Assembly (NCBI GenBank): GCA_031401675.1
Contig: JANNRR010000145.1
Coordinates: 1-29,097, forward strand
DNA from: JANNRR01 sp031401675
GTDB taxonomy: Bacteria; Pseudomonadota; Alphaproteobacteria; Rhodobacterales; Rhodobacteraceae
Reading direction: 5' to 3'
DNA: 29,097 nt
This document shows positions 1 to 10,095 of this stretch, piece after piece. Under the pieces are notes generated by a model. It saw only the letters and a program-made list of their open reading frames with translations, was not told where the DNA came from and did no database searches. Every line of letters begins with the position of its first letter. Position 1 is the first letter of the stretch. A program made the position numbers and the translations under genes.

Positions 1-307
1 ACGACGAACCGGGCTGTCGCGGAATACAGTGAAGAAGCACCTGAATGCGGGCACGATCGAGCCGAAGTTTGCAATTTCGGACCGTCCGAGCAAGCTCGAT
101 GCTTTCGCCGAGAAGCTTGCGGGCTGGCTGAAGTCCGAGGCTGGGAAGTCGCGCAAGCAACGCCGAACGCTTAAGCAGTTGCATGCCGATCTGGTGGCGC
201 TCGGGTTCAGCGGTTCCTACGGCCGGGTTGCGGCCTTTGCCCGTGACTGGCGGGCGGATCGGCAACGAGAGCAACAAACGACAGGGCGTGGCACTTTCGT
301 TCCTCTG
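1..307 (+). mobile_element. IS21-family remnant (istA 5' part)
   Basis: The translated segment matches the IstA helix-turn-helix and the following basic region (RRTLKQLHADLVALGF, YGRVAAFARDWRADRQ). It stops abruptly after TFVPL. No istB and no IS21 end are visible in the window. The left part of the element lies outside. Confidence 0.7.
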
Positions 308-1000
308 ACCCATCGCACAAGGGATTTCCTCGTGCGCCAGCAGACCCGGCTCTGCAACGCCATCCGCGCCCATCTGGGTGAATTCGGCATCGTTGCAGCC
401 AAGGGGGTTCACAATGTGGGTCGTCTTCTGAGCTTGGCCGAGGAGGTGGCCCTGCCCGAGGCCGCGCGCCAATCCATCCTGCGCCTCGCCGATCAGTTCC
501 GCGATACGCAGGACCGGATCGACGCGATCACGGCCATGATCAAGGCCCGCGCACAACAGGACACCGTGGCCACACGCCTGCAAACCATCTCTGGCATCGG
601 CCCGATCACCGCCAGCGCCATCGCCATCAACGCAAGCGTGCCCGATGTGTCGAACTTCAGGCAAGCCCGCGATCTTGCCGCCTGGATAGGGGTGACGCCC
701 AAGCCGCATTCAGGCGGCGGGAAAGAGAAGCTGGGCAAGATCACCAAAATGGGCAACCGCGTCGCCAACGGTCGCTCGAACCGGTGGCGCAACACTTGGC
801 AACTCCGGCGCCTGCCGCATCCTGGCGCGTTGGCGCAGATCACCGCCCGCAGCCGCAAGCCCTCCGGAGAAGACTGGCTGTGGAAGATGCTCCAGCGCAA
901 GCCGGTGAAGCTGACTGCCATCGCCCTCGCCGCCCGCATGGCCCGCACCGTCCGGGCTCCGCTCAAGACCGGCGAAAGCTATCGGGTCATACCCGGCTGA
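2..1000 (+). pseudogene. Chimeric transposase ORF: IS21 IstA N-terminus fused in frame to IS110-family C-terminal domain
   Basis: The frame is open to the left edge, so the GTG at 29 is only an internal valine. The preceding codons read RRTGLSRNTVKKHLN, a helix-turn-helix typical of IS21 IstA. Counting from codon 29, residues 1-93 resemble IstA up to GRGTFVPL, just where its DDE catalytic core should begin. From THRTRDFLVRQQ (about residue 94) the protein becomes the linker and C-terminal domain of an IS110-family transposase, with LQTISGIGPITASAI, DLAAWIGVTPKP, a serine at about 228, and DWLWKMLQRKPVKLTAIALA. The IstA catalytic core and the IS110 N-terminal DEDD (RuvC-like) domain are both missing, so neither enzyme should be active. 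About 14 residues (245-258) are inserted after KITKMGNR, where the family normally continues directly with an LRRLL-type sequence. The family assignments are from recognition; loss of activity is inferred. Confidence 0.75.
308..1000 (+). mobile_element. IS110-family remnant (transposase 3' part)
   Basis: The C-terminal transposase domain of an IS110/IS1111-type element is preserved to its natural end (LKTGESYR.. then TGA). Its 5' half has been replaced by the IS21 fragment. The right boundary of the element is not clear. The noncoding sequence after the stop may belong to it, because IS1111-type members carry a long noncoding 3' end. Confidence 0.65.
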
Positions 1001-1590
1001 GACAGCAACTCGGCCCAGTCCGGGCCTGCTGAATCTGGGCCTGCTGAATCTGGGCCTGCTGAAATGGTAAGATGCAAAGTGAAGTGATGGCAAACTGACG
1101 GACAAAAGGATGGTTCGCCATGTCGCTTGAACCAATGGCGCAACATGGCTCACCCCCGCTTCGGACCGAAGCGCCTCTTGCAAGCGCGCGCCATTGATCG
1201 GGACCAAATCCACGCGGAATTCATCATGGCCCGCGGCCAAACCGCAGATCAGACGCCAAATACATGGCCGCAACCGACCAGACGCCAGAAAATCACAAAC
1301 CCCTTGCAACGCAGGAGCCTTCCATACACGGTCCGAGAACCGGTGGACGCGGGGGGCAAAATCCCCTCTGGCCCCAGCGCGGCAGGATGACGGTTCCGCC
1401 AAACCCCGTCCCACCTTTGCGGGGTTCGTGCACGGTTCGCAGCACCCCGAGCGGCCTTCAACGTGGCTCGAAGATATCCGGGCGGGCTCGACTTCCCCCG
1501 ACCCGCTGCGTGGTCTTGCCGGTATACCTGCTCTGCCCTAGGATCAACGGCTTCATGTGCGCAGATCAGCCCGGGATCGCACCACGTCCC
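1001..1590. other. Noncoding region downstream of the IS remnant
   Basis: No credible gene lies here. Short frames on both strands lack family resemblance and ribosome sites. Visible structures are a 15-bp tandem repeat (1022-1063); a UUCG-loop mini-hairpin at 1110-1121 (atgg-ttcg-ccat); a compact inverted repeat at 1158-1172 (gcttcg-gac-cgaagc); and a 7-bp stem at 1402-1426 (aaccccg/cggggtt). Part of this may be the 3' noncoding end of the IS110-type element. The rest, up to the DUF1223 stop, is unassigned. Confidence 0.5.
1022..1063. repeat. 15-bp tandem repeat, 2.8 copies
   Basis: The unit gggcctgctgaatct occurs perfectly at 1022-1036 and 1037-1051, followed by a 12-base partial copy at 1052-1063. 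It lies about 20 bases after the transposase stop codon. Confidence 0.9.
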
Positions 1591-2289
1591 CTAACGCAAC
1601 CGCGCCGACGCCAGAATCGGGCCCATGCCGGGGCTTTGCACGATCACCACCACCGGCTGGTTCCCGACAACTGCGGCGGTGGTGCCATAGCTGCCCCGCC
1701 CGTCCCATTCGCCCAAAACCTCGATATCGGTGACGATATTGTGGTACGCGATGCTGCGCCCGGCGTTCTCGCCACGCGTGATCTCCACTGTCGCCTCGGG
1801 CCGGTAGCGCAGCAATTGCACCACCGCCCCGTCCGGCAGCGCCGCCGTCGCCTCGGCCGAGATCCGGACCTCGTCGCCGTCGCGCGTCAGGCGCAGGGTG
1901 ACGGGGCTGGTCGCGTGCAGATGCGCAGTGATCAGACCCGCAACCTCGGACGGCGAATTGCCGATCACGTGATCGACACCGCCCACCACCACCTGCGGCG
2001 TATAGACCGTGCGGGCGTTGGCGGCCCGGGCATAGGCATGCTGTCGCGCCGTGTAAGCCGGGCTGGCAAAGACATCCTTCCAGCCGATGTAGTCCCAGTA
2101 ATCGACATGCAGCGCCAGCGCGATCACATCATCGCGCCCGGCCAGTTCGCCCAGATAGGCATCGGCAGGCGGGCAGGACGAACAGCCCTGCGAAGTGTAA
2201 AGCTCGACCACCACGACATCGGTCTGGGCCAGCGTCAGTCCCGCCTGCCCCAGCCAAAGCCCAAGCGCGGCACAGATCATCCGGCGCAT
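1591..2289 (-). CDS. DUF1223 family exported thioredoxin-like protein
   Basis: A 232-residue protein of the DUF1223 family, which has a thioredoxin-like fold. Residues 1-21 form a signal peptide ending LTLAQ. The family hallmark VVELYTSQGCSSCPPAD follows, with a CxxC pair at Cys36/Cys39, then HVDYWDYIGWKD and YTPQVVVGG, also typical. A periplasmic redox role is plausible, but no substrate is established for the family. The length is normal and the gene looks intact. It is divergent from acnA across about 220 bases and does not appear to share an operon with another gene. It lies immediately next to the IS debris downstream of its stop codon. Confidence 0.85.
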   Translation of the reverse strand: MRRMICAALGLWLGQAGLTLAQTDVVVVELYTSQGCSSCPPADAYLGELAGRDDVIALALHVDYWDYIGWKDVFASPAYTARQHAYARAANARTVYTPQVVVGGVDHVIGNSPSEVAGLITAHLHATSPVTLRLTRDGDEVRISAEATAALPDGAVVQLLRYRPEATVEITRGENAGRSIAYHNIVTDIEVLGEWDGRGSYGTTAAVVGNQPVVVIVQSPGMGPILASARLR

Positions 2290-2408
2290 TCTGTTTACCT
2301 TTTCCCCTTATGTCCTCCGTTTGTAGCCAGAACCGCCGGCCCTGACCAATCAAGGTTTTGCGAGAGTTGGTGAGAACAGGCCGCAGCAGCCGGCGTCAGC
2401 GGGTTTTC

Positions 2409-2428
2409 TGTGCACAATGGTATACAAT
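2409..2428. promoter_or_regulatory. Operator-like palindromes upstream of acnA
   Basis: In the DUF1223/acnA divergent spacer, a perfect palindrome TGTGCACA (2409-2416) abuts an imperfect one, ATGGTATACAAT (2417-2428). GTATAC-centred palindromes resemble operators of GntR-type regulators, but no regulator gene is nearby. This is a motif observation only. Confidence 0.25.
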
Positions 2429-2513
2429 TCCAGCCCTCCCCTCTTGATCGCTTGCGCGCATTGGGGCATGACCGTTCGCAGTACCACCCCTCCAGCCAAT
2501 GGGACGCACCGAA

Positions 2514-5297
<2,784 letters not shown>

Positions 5298-5298
5298 A

Positions 5299-5317
5299 CG
5301 GAAACCGACTGTTTCCG
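5299..5317 (+). repeat. Hairpin just after the acnA stop
   Basis: A perfect 7-bp stem, cggaaac/gtttccg, with loop cgact. It begins two bases after the acnA stop codon and precedes the terminator. It may protect the mRNA end or assist termination. Confidence 0.6.
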
Positions 5318-5325
5318 CTTTGGCA

Positions 5326-5357
5326 GGCCCGGCATCGCCGGGCCTTATTGTTTTATT
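5326..5357 (+). terminator. Rho-independent terminator of acnA
   Basis: A perfect 8-bp GC stem, ggcccggc/gccgggcc, with loop atc, followed by the T-rich run ttattgtttt. It lies about 30 bases after the acnA stop codon. Confidence 0.9.
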
Positions 5358-5383
5358 AAGGCCATCGTATTAACCAATTTAGG

Positions 5384-5524
5384 ATGGAACAAAAACATAC
5401 AAATGACAGAATCGGACCCAAAGCTCTTGCGCGGGCACAGCCGTGGTCCCTGCCGTCGATTCCCTGGTTCGAAGCCATGCTTTTCCTGATGCTGATCCTC
5501 GGCACCGCCGGCGGCCATTTCTGA
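5384..5524 (+). CDS. Possible small membrane peptide, 46 residues
   Basis: The frame starts MEQKHTNDRIGPKALARAQP and ends with a hydrophobic stretch, WFEAMLFLMLILGTAGGHF, that could span a membrane. It starts 27 bases after the acnA terminator T-run and ends before the palindromes. An AT-rich stretch lies just upstream. The ribosome site is poor, since AGGA overlaps the ATG. I do not recognise the family. The polar N-terminus followed by a single hydrophobic helix favours a real small membrane protein over chance, but evidence is limited to composition and position. Confidence 0.4.
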   Translation: MEQKHTNDRIGPKALARAQPWSLPSIPWFEAMLFLMLILGTAGGHF

Positions 5525-5551
5525 TCTGGCTATTTCTGAACCGGCCAGCGG

Positions 5552-5612
5552 CGTCAGCGCCGCCAGCCAAAATTCTTGCAAGAATTTTGCGAAAAGTTTT
5601 CGAAAACTTTTC
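5552..5612. terminator. Bidirectional terminator-like palindrome cluster
   Basis: Two perfect palindromes are separated by two bases: 5569-5588 (aaaattcttg and its complement) and 5591-5612 (half-site gaaaagttttc). A GC mini-hairpin precedes them (gcggcg-tcag-cgccgc region). The cluster lies between a plus-strand small ORF and the end of minus-strand ccmG. The A-rich left arms and T-rich right arms fit a terminator working in both directions. Binding sites for a dimeric regulator are the alternative. Confidence 0.5.
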
Positions 5613-5644
5613 CGTACCCTGCCCCGCCGCCGGTCCAGACCTTT

Positions 5645-6184
5645 TCAACGGGTCGCGGCCATCGCCTTTTCCAGTTCCGGCAAGAAGCGCTGCTCGTAGT
5701 CGCTGCCGACAAGTGGTCCGGTGAACCGGAACAGGATTGTGCCGTCACCGCCAACGATGAAGGTCTCGGGCGGCGCCGTGACCCCCCAGTCGATGGCGCT
5801 GCGCCCGGCAGGATCGAAAGCCACCCCGAAAAACGGATTGCCCGCCCCCATAAGATAATCCGCCGCCTGCGCCTGACTGTCCTTGAAATTCACCCCCGCC
5901 ACCCGCACACCACTTGCCGCCAGCTTCAGCAGCGTCGGATGTTCAGCCCGGCAGGGCGGGCACCAGCTGGCCCAGAAATTCACCAGGGTCAGCGCGCCCG
6001 TGCGCAGATCGGCATCGCTCAGCGGCGCATATCCGGCCAGCACCGCCGCCGGAACCGCCGGTGCCGGCCGGCCGATGAAGGTCGAGGGCAGATCGTCGGG
6101 ATTGTCGCGGTACATGCCGACATAGAACAACAAAGCCAGCCCGGCAAAGATCAGCGGCGGCAACAGCAACAACGGCCGGATCAT
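5645..6184 (-). CDS. ccmG: Cytochrome c biogenesis thioredoxin CcmG (DsbE)
   Basis: A periplasmic, membrane-anchored thioredoxin that reduces apocytochrome c haem-binding cysteines so that haem can be attached. 179 residues, with an N-terminal membrane anchor (about 1-22), the active site WASWCPPC (Cys75, Cys78), and the cis-proline loop GVTAPPETFIV with the adjacent glutamate typical of CcmG. The start codon overlaps the ccmD stop (ATGA), so the two are translationally coupled. It is the last gene of the ccmABCDG group. The downstream palindromes probably end transcription. Confidence 0.95.
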   Translation of the reverse strand: MIRPLLLLPPLIFAGLALLFYVGMYRDNPDDLPSTFIGRPAPAVPAAVLAGYAPLSDADLRTGALTLVNFWASWCPPCRAEHPTLLKLAASGVRVAGVNFKDSQAQAADYLMGAGNPFFGVAFDPAGRSAIDWGVTAPPETFIVGGDGTILFRFTGPLVGSDYEQRFLPELEKAMAATR

Positions 6185-6336
6185 TCGCCCTGCCCCCGCC
6201 GCGCTTCCGCTTCGGCCAGCGCCCGGCGCACCCGCACCCCCCGGATCAGGGTCAGCGCCACCAGCGCACCGATCAGCCCCAGAGACACCGCATAGGCCCC
6301 GAGCACGGTCCCGGCATAGTCGCCCAGATCGACCAT
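6181..6336 (-). CDS. ccmD: Haem exporter protein CcmD
   Basis: A 51-residue protein (MVDLGDYAGTVLGAYAVSLG...) with one membrane helix (about 10-31) and a basic, Ala/Glu-rich cytoplasmic tail, as expected for CcmD. In the family it helps release holo-CcmE from the CcmABC complex. The start overlaps the ccmC stop by one base (TGATG) and the stop overlaps the ccmG start (ATGA). These overlaps and the position between ccmC and ccmG settle the assignment despite the low conservation of CcmD. Confidence 0.9.
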   Translation of the reverse strand: MVDLGDYAGTVLGAYAVSLGLIGALVALTLIRGVRVRRALAEAEARRGQGE

Positions 6337-7064
6337 CACGCCATCCGCTCGCGCAGCATCAGCGCCTGCAACCGCCGCGCCCGGATCTCGGTCCGGGTCC
6401 GCAGCAGCACCAGCGTGACGAACAACAGCACAAATCCGGCAATGCAGACCAGAAGCGGCTGATAGAACACGTCGGCCACATTCTCTTCCCGGTCCAGCGA
6501 CAGCGACGCGCCCTGATGCAGCCCCTGCGACCAGAAATTCACCGCATAGCGGCTCAGCACCGCGAACACCGACCCGACCAGACACAGGATCGAGGTCAGG
6601 TCGGCGGCGGTATCGGGGTCATCGACCGCCTGCCACAGCGCGACATAGCCAAGGTAGAACAGGAACAGGATCAGAAAACTGGTCAGCCGCGGGTCCCAGG
6701 CCCACCACGTCCCCCACATCGGCTGCCCCCAGATCGCGCCGGTGATCAGCGCGATCAGCGTCATCACCAGCCCGACCGGCGCTGCCGCCCGCGCCGCCAG
6801 TGCGCTGACATGGTGCCGCCGGATCAGCCAGATCAGCGATGCCACCAGCATCATGAACCAGGCGTTGATCGCCATCAGCGCCGCCGGCACATGCAGATAG
6901 ATGATCTTGACCGTCGCCCCCTGCCGGTAATCGTCGGGGGTGAAAAAGAACCCCCAGACCAGCCCGGCCACCAGCGCCAGCACCGACAAAACACTCAGCC
7001 ACGGCAGCAGCCAGCCGCTGGCATCCATGAACTTCCGCGGATTGGCATATTCCCAGATCGACAT
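6336..7064 (-). CDS. ccmC: Haem exporter protein CcmC
   Basis: Presents haem to CcmE on the periplasmic side for cytochrome c maturation. 242 residues with about six membrane helices and the tryptophan-rich haem-handling motif WGTWWAWDPR (about 117-126). Candidate haem-ligand histidines are His58 in YLHVP and the His in LHQGASLSL. I chose ATG 7064 (MSIWEYANPRKF). The frame extends upstream, but that part is basic and unlike the family. There are 91 bases to ccmB. Confidence 0.95.
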   Translation of the reverse strand: MSIWEYANPRKFMDASGWLLPWLSVLSVLALVAGLVWGFFFTPDDYRQGATVKIIYLHVPAALMAINAWFMMLVASLIWLIRRHHVSALAARAAAPVGLVMTLIALITGAIWGQPMWGTWWAWDPRLTSFLILFLFYLGYVALWQAVDDPDTAADLTSILCLVGSVFAVLSRYAVNFWSQGLHQGASLSLDREENVADVFYQPLLVCIAGFVLLFVTLVLLRTRTEIRARRLQALMLRERMA

Positions 7065-7155
7065 GCGCCCCCAATCCCATTCCCCGCGCCCGCAGCAATA
7101 GCACGCGATTTGACCGGCGCAAGCCGACCGCCTGCCCGGCACCGTCACAAAACGC

Positions 7156-7812
7156 TTACCGCAGGTTGATCCGCACCGCCGCCGCCGCCGCAAACGGCAG
7201 CAGGGCCACCGCCGCCAGCGTGATCCCGGCCAGAAGCAGCAGCGGCGTCGCCACTGGCATCCCGGCAGCGCCGCGCTTCACCACTTCCGCCCCGAAAATC
7301 AGCGTCGGCACATACATCGGCAACACCAAGAGGCTGAGCAGCAGCCCGCCGCGCTTGATCCCGACTGTCAGCGCCGCCCCGAAACACCCCACCACCGACA
7401 AGGCCGGGGTGCCCAGAGCCAGCGACAGCAGCAGCCAGCCAAACCCCGGCCCCGGCAGGTTCAGCATCAATGCCAGCACCGGCGACGCAAGCGTCAGCGG
7501 CAGACCGGTGGTCAGCCAATGCGCGCAGGCCTTTACCGCCACCACCGCCTCCATCGGGATCGGCGCGGTGGCCAGCAGATCCAGCGAGCCGTCCTCGGCA
7601 TCCAGCGCAAACACCCGGTCGAGCGACAACAGACAGGCCAGCAGGGCCGCGACCCACAGCATCCCCGGCGCGATCCGGGCCAATTGCCCCGGCTCGGGCC
7701 CGACCCCCAGCGGCACCAGCACCAGCACCAGCAGAAAGAACGCCAGCCCCAGCCCGAAGCCGCCGCCGCTGCGCACCGCCAGCCGCAGGTCGCGCAGCAG
7801 CAACGCCCTCAT
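7156..7812 (-). CDS. ccmB: Haem exporter protein CcmB
   Basis: The membrane subunit of the CcmAB(C) ABC complex, whose ATP hydrolysis frees holo-CcmE. 218 residues, with six predicted membrane segments, starting MRALLLRDLRLAVRSGGG as is typical of CcmB, and with LLSLLVLPMYVPTLIFGA in the second half. The ATG overlaps the ccmA stop by four bases (ATGA). Normal length. Confidence 0.94.
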   Translation of the reverse strand: MRALLLRDLRLAVRSGGGFGLGLAFFLLVLVLVPLGVGPEPGQLARIAPGMLWVAALLACLLSLDRVFALDAEDGSLDLLATAPIPMEAVVAVKACAHWLTTGLPLTLASPVLALMLNLPGPGFGWLLLSLALGTPALSVVGCFGAALTVGIKRGGLLLSLLVLPMYVPTLIFGAEVVKRGAAGMPVATPLLLLAGITLAAVALLPFAAAAAVRINLR

Positions 7813-8465
7813 GCCAGCGCCCCGCCATATGCAAATCCGCCATCCGCAAAGCCGCCAAAGCCGTCATCCGTCGCCGCCGCCCGGAACCGCGACAGGTCCA
7901 GCACACCCGCCTCCAGCCCGATCTCGGCATGGCTGGCAATCAGCGCTGCACCGCCCTGCCCCAGATGCGCCCGCACTACCGCCAGCAACAATTCCACAGA
8001 CGCCGCATCCAGCGACACCGTCGGCTCGTCCAGGAGCCACAGCGCCCGCCCCGCCACCATCAGCCGTGCCAGACCCAGCCGCCGCTTCTGCCCGGCCGAC
8101 AGGTTCTGCGCCAGCCGCCCGGCCATTGGCACCAGCTGCATCGCCGCCAACGCCGCCCCGACGTCGCCAGCGCTGTCGCCATCGCCAGCGCCGTAGATGC
8201 TGGCCCAGAACTGCAGGTTCTCGGCCACCGTCAGGCTGGCCTTCAGCCCGTCGGCATGACCGGCATAGGCCACCCCTGCCTCCGGCCCCGCCACCTGCCC
8301 GGCCAGCACCGGCTGCAACCCGGCCAGCGTGCGCAACAGCGTGGTCTTGCCGATGCCGTTCGGCCCGCGCAGGATCAGCGCCTGCCCGGCCGCCAGATCG
8401 AACGTCACGCCCCGCAACACCGGCAGCCCGCCGCGCGCACAGCCAAGGTCGCGCACGCTCAGCAT
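7809..8465 (-). CDS. ccmA: Haem export ATP-binding protein CcmA
   Basis: The ABC ATPase of the cytochrome c maturation system. 218 residues from ATG 8465 (MLSVRDLGCARGG). Walker A is GPNGIGKT (34-41), the ABC signature is LSAGQKRR (about 122-129), Walker B is ALWLLDEPT, and the switch histidine is in IASHAE. An upstream in-frame start would add 21 residues with no family resemblance. The C-terminal tail is glycine-rich (DDGFGGFADGGFAYGG), somewhat longer and lower in complexity than usual. First gene of the ccmABCDG group. Confidence 0.95.
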   Translation of the reverse strand: MLSVRDLGCARGGLPVLRGVTFDLAAGQALILRGPNGIGKTTLLRTLAGLQPVLAGQVAGPEAGVAYAGHADGLKASLTVAENLQFWASIYGAGDGDSAGDVGAALAAMQLVPMAGRLAQNLSAGQKRRLGLARLMVAGRALWLLDEPTVSLDAASVELLLAVVRAHLGQGGAALIASHAEIGLEAGVLDLSRFRAAATDDGFGGFADGGFAYGGALA

Positions 8466-8677
8466 CACCGGCACAGCCCCCCGCCAACCCGGCCCCGGCC
8501 AGCGCCTGCCACCCGACGACCCGGGCATCGCACCGGCACCTGCACCGGCCCTCGGATCTTGCGTGCGTCAGGCAACAAGCCCGCACTCCCCCCTGCCGCC
8601 GGTGCCGCAGTTTCTTCTTGGCGAAAATACCCCCGCCCGAGGCCCGGCCCCTCCACTGGCCCCGCAACCCGCACGGC
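8466..8677. other. Spacer between the Mth938-like gene and ccmA, with recurrent motif
   Basis: 212 bases without a gene. It holds tttcttcttggcgaaaata followed by cccccgcccgaggc (8611-8644), a form of a repeat that recurs at 17876-17911. A ccmA promoter probably lies here, but I cannot define it. Confidence 0.5.
8611..8644. repeat. Recurrent intergenic motif, copy 1
   Basis: The core is GGCGAAAATACCCCCGCCC followed by GAGGC. A near-identical core (GGCGCAAATATCCCCGCCGG then AGGC) is present at 17889-17911. Both copies sit in a spacer between two minus-strand genes, about 40 bases from the upstream gene's stop. From memory the pattern is common between genes in Rhodobacteraceae. Confidence 0.6.
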
Positions 8678-9034
8678 TCAGGGCACCGGCAGCAGCGCTG
8701 CCGCCACCCGCCGGCCTTCCGAAAGCAATACATTGTAGGTCCGCGCCGCCGTCGGCGACGCCATCACCTCGGCCCCGATCCCCGCCGCCTCCAGCGCCTC
8801 GCGCAGCGCCACCGGCAGATGCGCGATCTCGGCCCCGGTGCCGATCAGGATCACATCGACCTGCCCCGGCAGCGCCAAGAGCGGCCCTTGATCGTCAAAT
8901 CCGCCCCAGGCCGCCGCCCCGTCGCCGGTCACCAGCACCGCCCCCCGCCAGACCTTGCCCGCCACCCGGAAAAACCCCGGGCCGTAGCCATCCACCGGCA
9001 CGGCCCGGTCATAGCGAATCTCGGTCAGGCGCAT
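8678..9034 (-). CDS. Mth938-like domain protein (NDUFAF3/DUF498 family)
   Basis: 118 residues. The order MRLTEIRYDRAVPVDGYGPGFF, then DVILIGTGAE and LREALEAAGIGAEVMASPTAARTYNVLLSEGR, is characteristic of the Mth938 fold. In mitochondria the relative NDUFAF3 is a complex I assembly factor; the bacterial role is not established. It lies between secF (69 bases) and ccmA, a position I recall as recurrent in Rhodobacterales. Confidence 0.88.
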   Translation of the reverse strand: MRLTEIRYDRAVPVDGYGPGFFRVAGKVWRGAVLVTGDGAAAWGGFDDQGPLLALPGQVDVILIGTGAEIAHLPVALREALEAAGIGAEVMASPTAARTYNVLLSEGRRVAAALLPVP

Positions 9035-9103
9035 TGCGCGTCTCCTCGGGATCGGACAACGGGATCAGACATCGGCACCGGACATCGGGGCAAGACCTTC
9101 GGA

Positions 9104-10084
9104 TCAGACCTCGGGTCTGGTGGTGAACTGCGTCCCCGGCTTGTCGTCGGTCGCCTTGGACCAGTCGCGCTTGACGCCGACACGCAACAGAATGACAGAC
9201 GCGACATAGACCGTCGAGTAGCAGCCGACAATCACCCCCCAGATCATCGCGAACACGAAGCCCCGGATCACGTCGCCGCCAAAGGCGAACAGCGCGATCA
9301 GCGCCAGCATGGTCACGGTCGAAGTCATCAACGTCCGCGACAGCGTCTCGTTGATGGTCAGGTTCAACAGATCGACCAGCGGCATCGTCTTGTACTTGAT
9401 CAGGTTTTCCCGAACCCGGTCGAAAATCACCACGGTGTCGTTGATCGAATAGCCGACGATGGTCAGCAGCGCCGCGATGGTCGACAGATCGAACCGCAGC
9501 TGAAACACCGCAAACACGCCAACGGTCAGGAACGCATCATGCAGCAGCGCCACGATGGCGCCGACCGCGAACTGCCATTCGAAGCGCAGCCAGATGTAGA
9601 ACATCACCGCCAGATTGGCCAGCAGGATGGCGATGACCGCCGTCCGGATCAGCTCGCCGGACACCTTGGGCCCCACCGATTCCACCGACGGAAAGCGGAT
9701 CGACGGGTCGACCGCCTGCAGCGCCGCCTCGACATCGGCGATCATTTCGGCCGATACCGCCTGCTGATCGTCCTGCGCCTGAATCCGGATCTGCGCCACA
9801 TGCCGGTCCGCCCCAAAGCTCGGATCGAACACTTCGGCAATGCTCACGTCGCCCAGGTTCAGCGCCCCGATGGCCGTCCGGTAGGCCGCAACATCCACCG
9901 CCGCCGTCGATTCCGTGCGGATGGTGGTACCGCCGCGAAAATCGATGCCGTAGTTCAGCCCGACCGTCGCCAGCGCGATCACCGTGACGATGGCGCCCAG
10001 CACCGACAGACCGAACGTGTAACGCCAGTAGCGAAAGAAATCGTACCGGGTCTGGGTGGGCACAAGCCGCAAGCGGAACGCCAT
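9104..10084 (-). CDS. secF: Protein translocase subunit SecF
   Basis: The inner-membrane partner of SecD, which uses the proton gradient to pull preproteins through SecYEG. 326 residues. The first helix is followed by the conserved GIDFRGGT, then a small periplasmic domain. A five-helix C-terminal block has the family motifs AILLANLAVMFYIWLRFEW and GYSINDTVVIFDRVREN. It follows secD with an 11-base gap, so the two are cotranscribed. Normal length. Confidence 0.97.
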   Translation of the reverse strand: MAFRLRLVPTQTRYDFFRYWRYTFGLSVLGAIVTVIALATVGLNYGIDFRGGTTIRTESTAAVDVAAYRTAIGALNLGDVSIAEVFDPSFGADRHVAQIRIQAQDDQQAVSAEMIADVEAALQAVDPSIRFPSVESVGPKVSGELIRTAVIAILLANLAVMFYIWLRFEWQFAVGAIVALLHDAFLTVGVFAVFQLRFDLSTIAALLTIVGYSINDTVVIFDRVRENLIKYKTMPLVDLLNLTINETLSRTLMTSTVTMLALIALFAFGGDVIRGFVFAMIWGVIVGCYSTVYVASVILLRVGVKRDWSKATDDKPGTQFTTRPEV

Positions 10085-10095
10085 TATATCTATCC

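Noticed and set aside
1300..1440. Possible group II intron domain V or tRNA fragment (gtgcacggttcg, ggggttcg).
   Set aside because: The cacggttc end has no matching gagccgtg start at the right distance on either strand, and no cloverleaf can be drawn.
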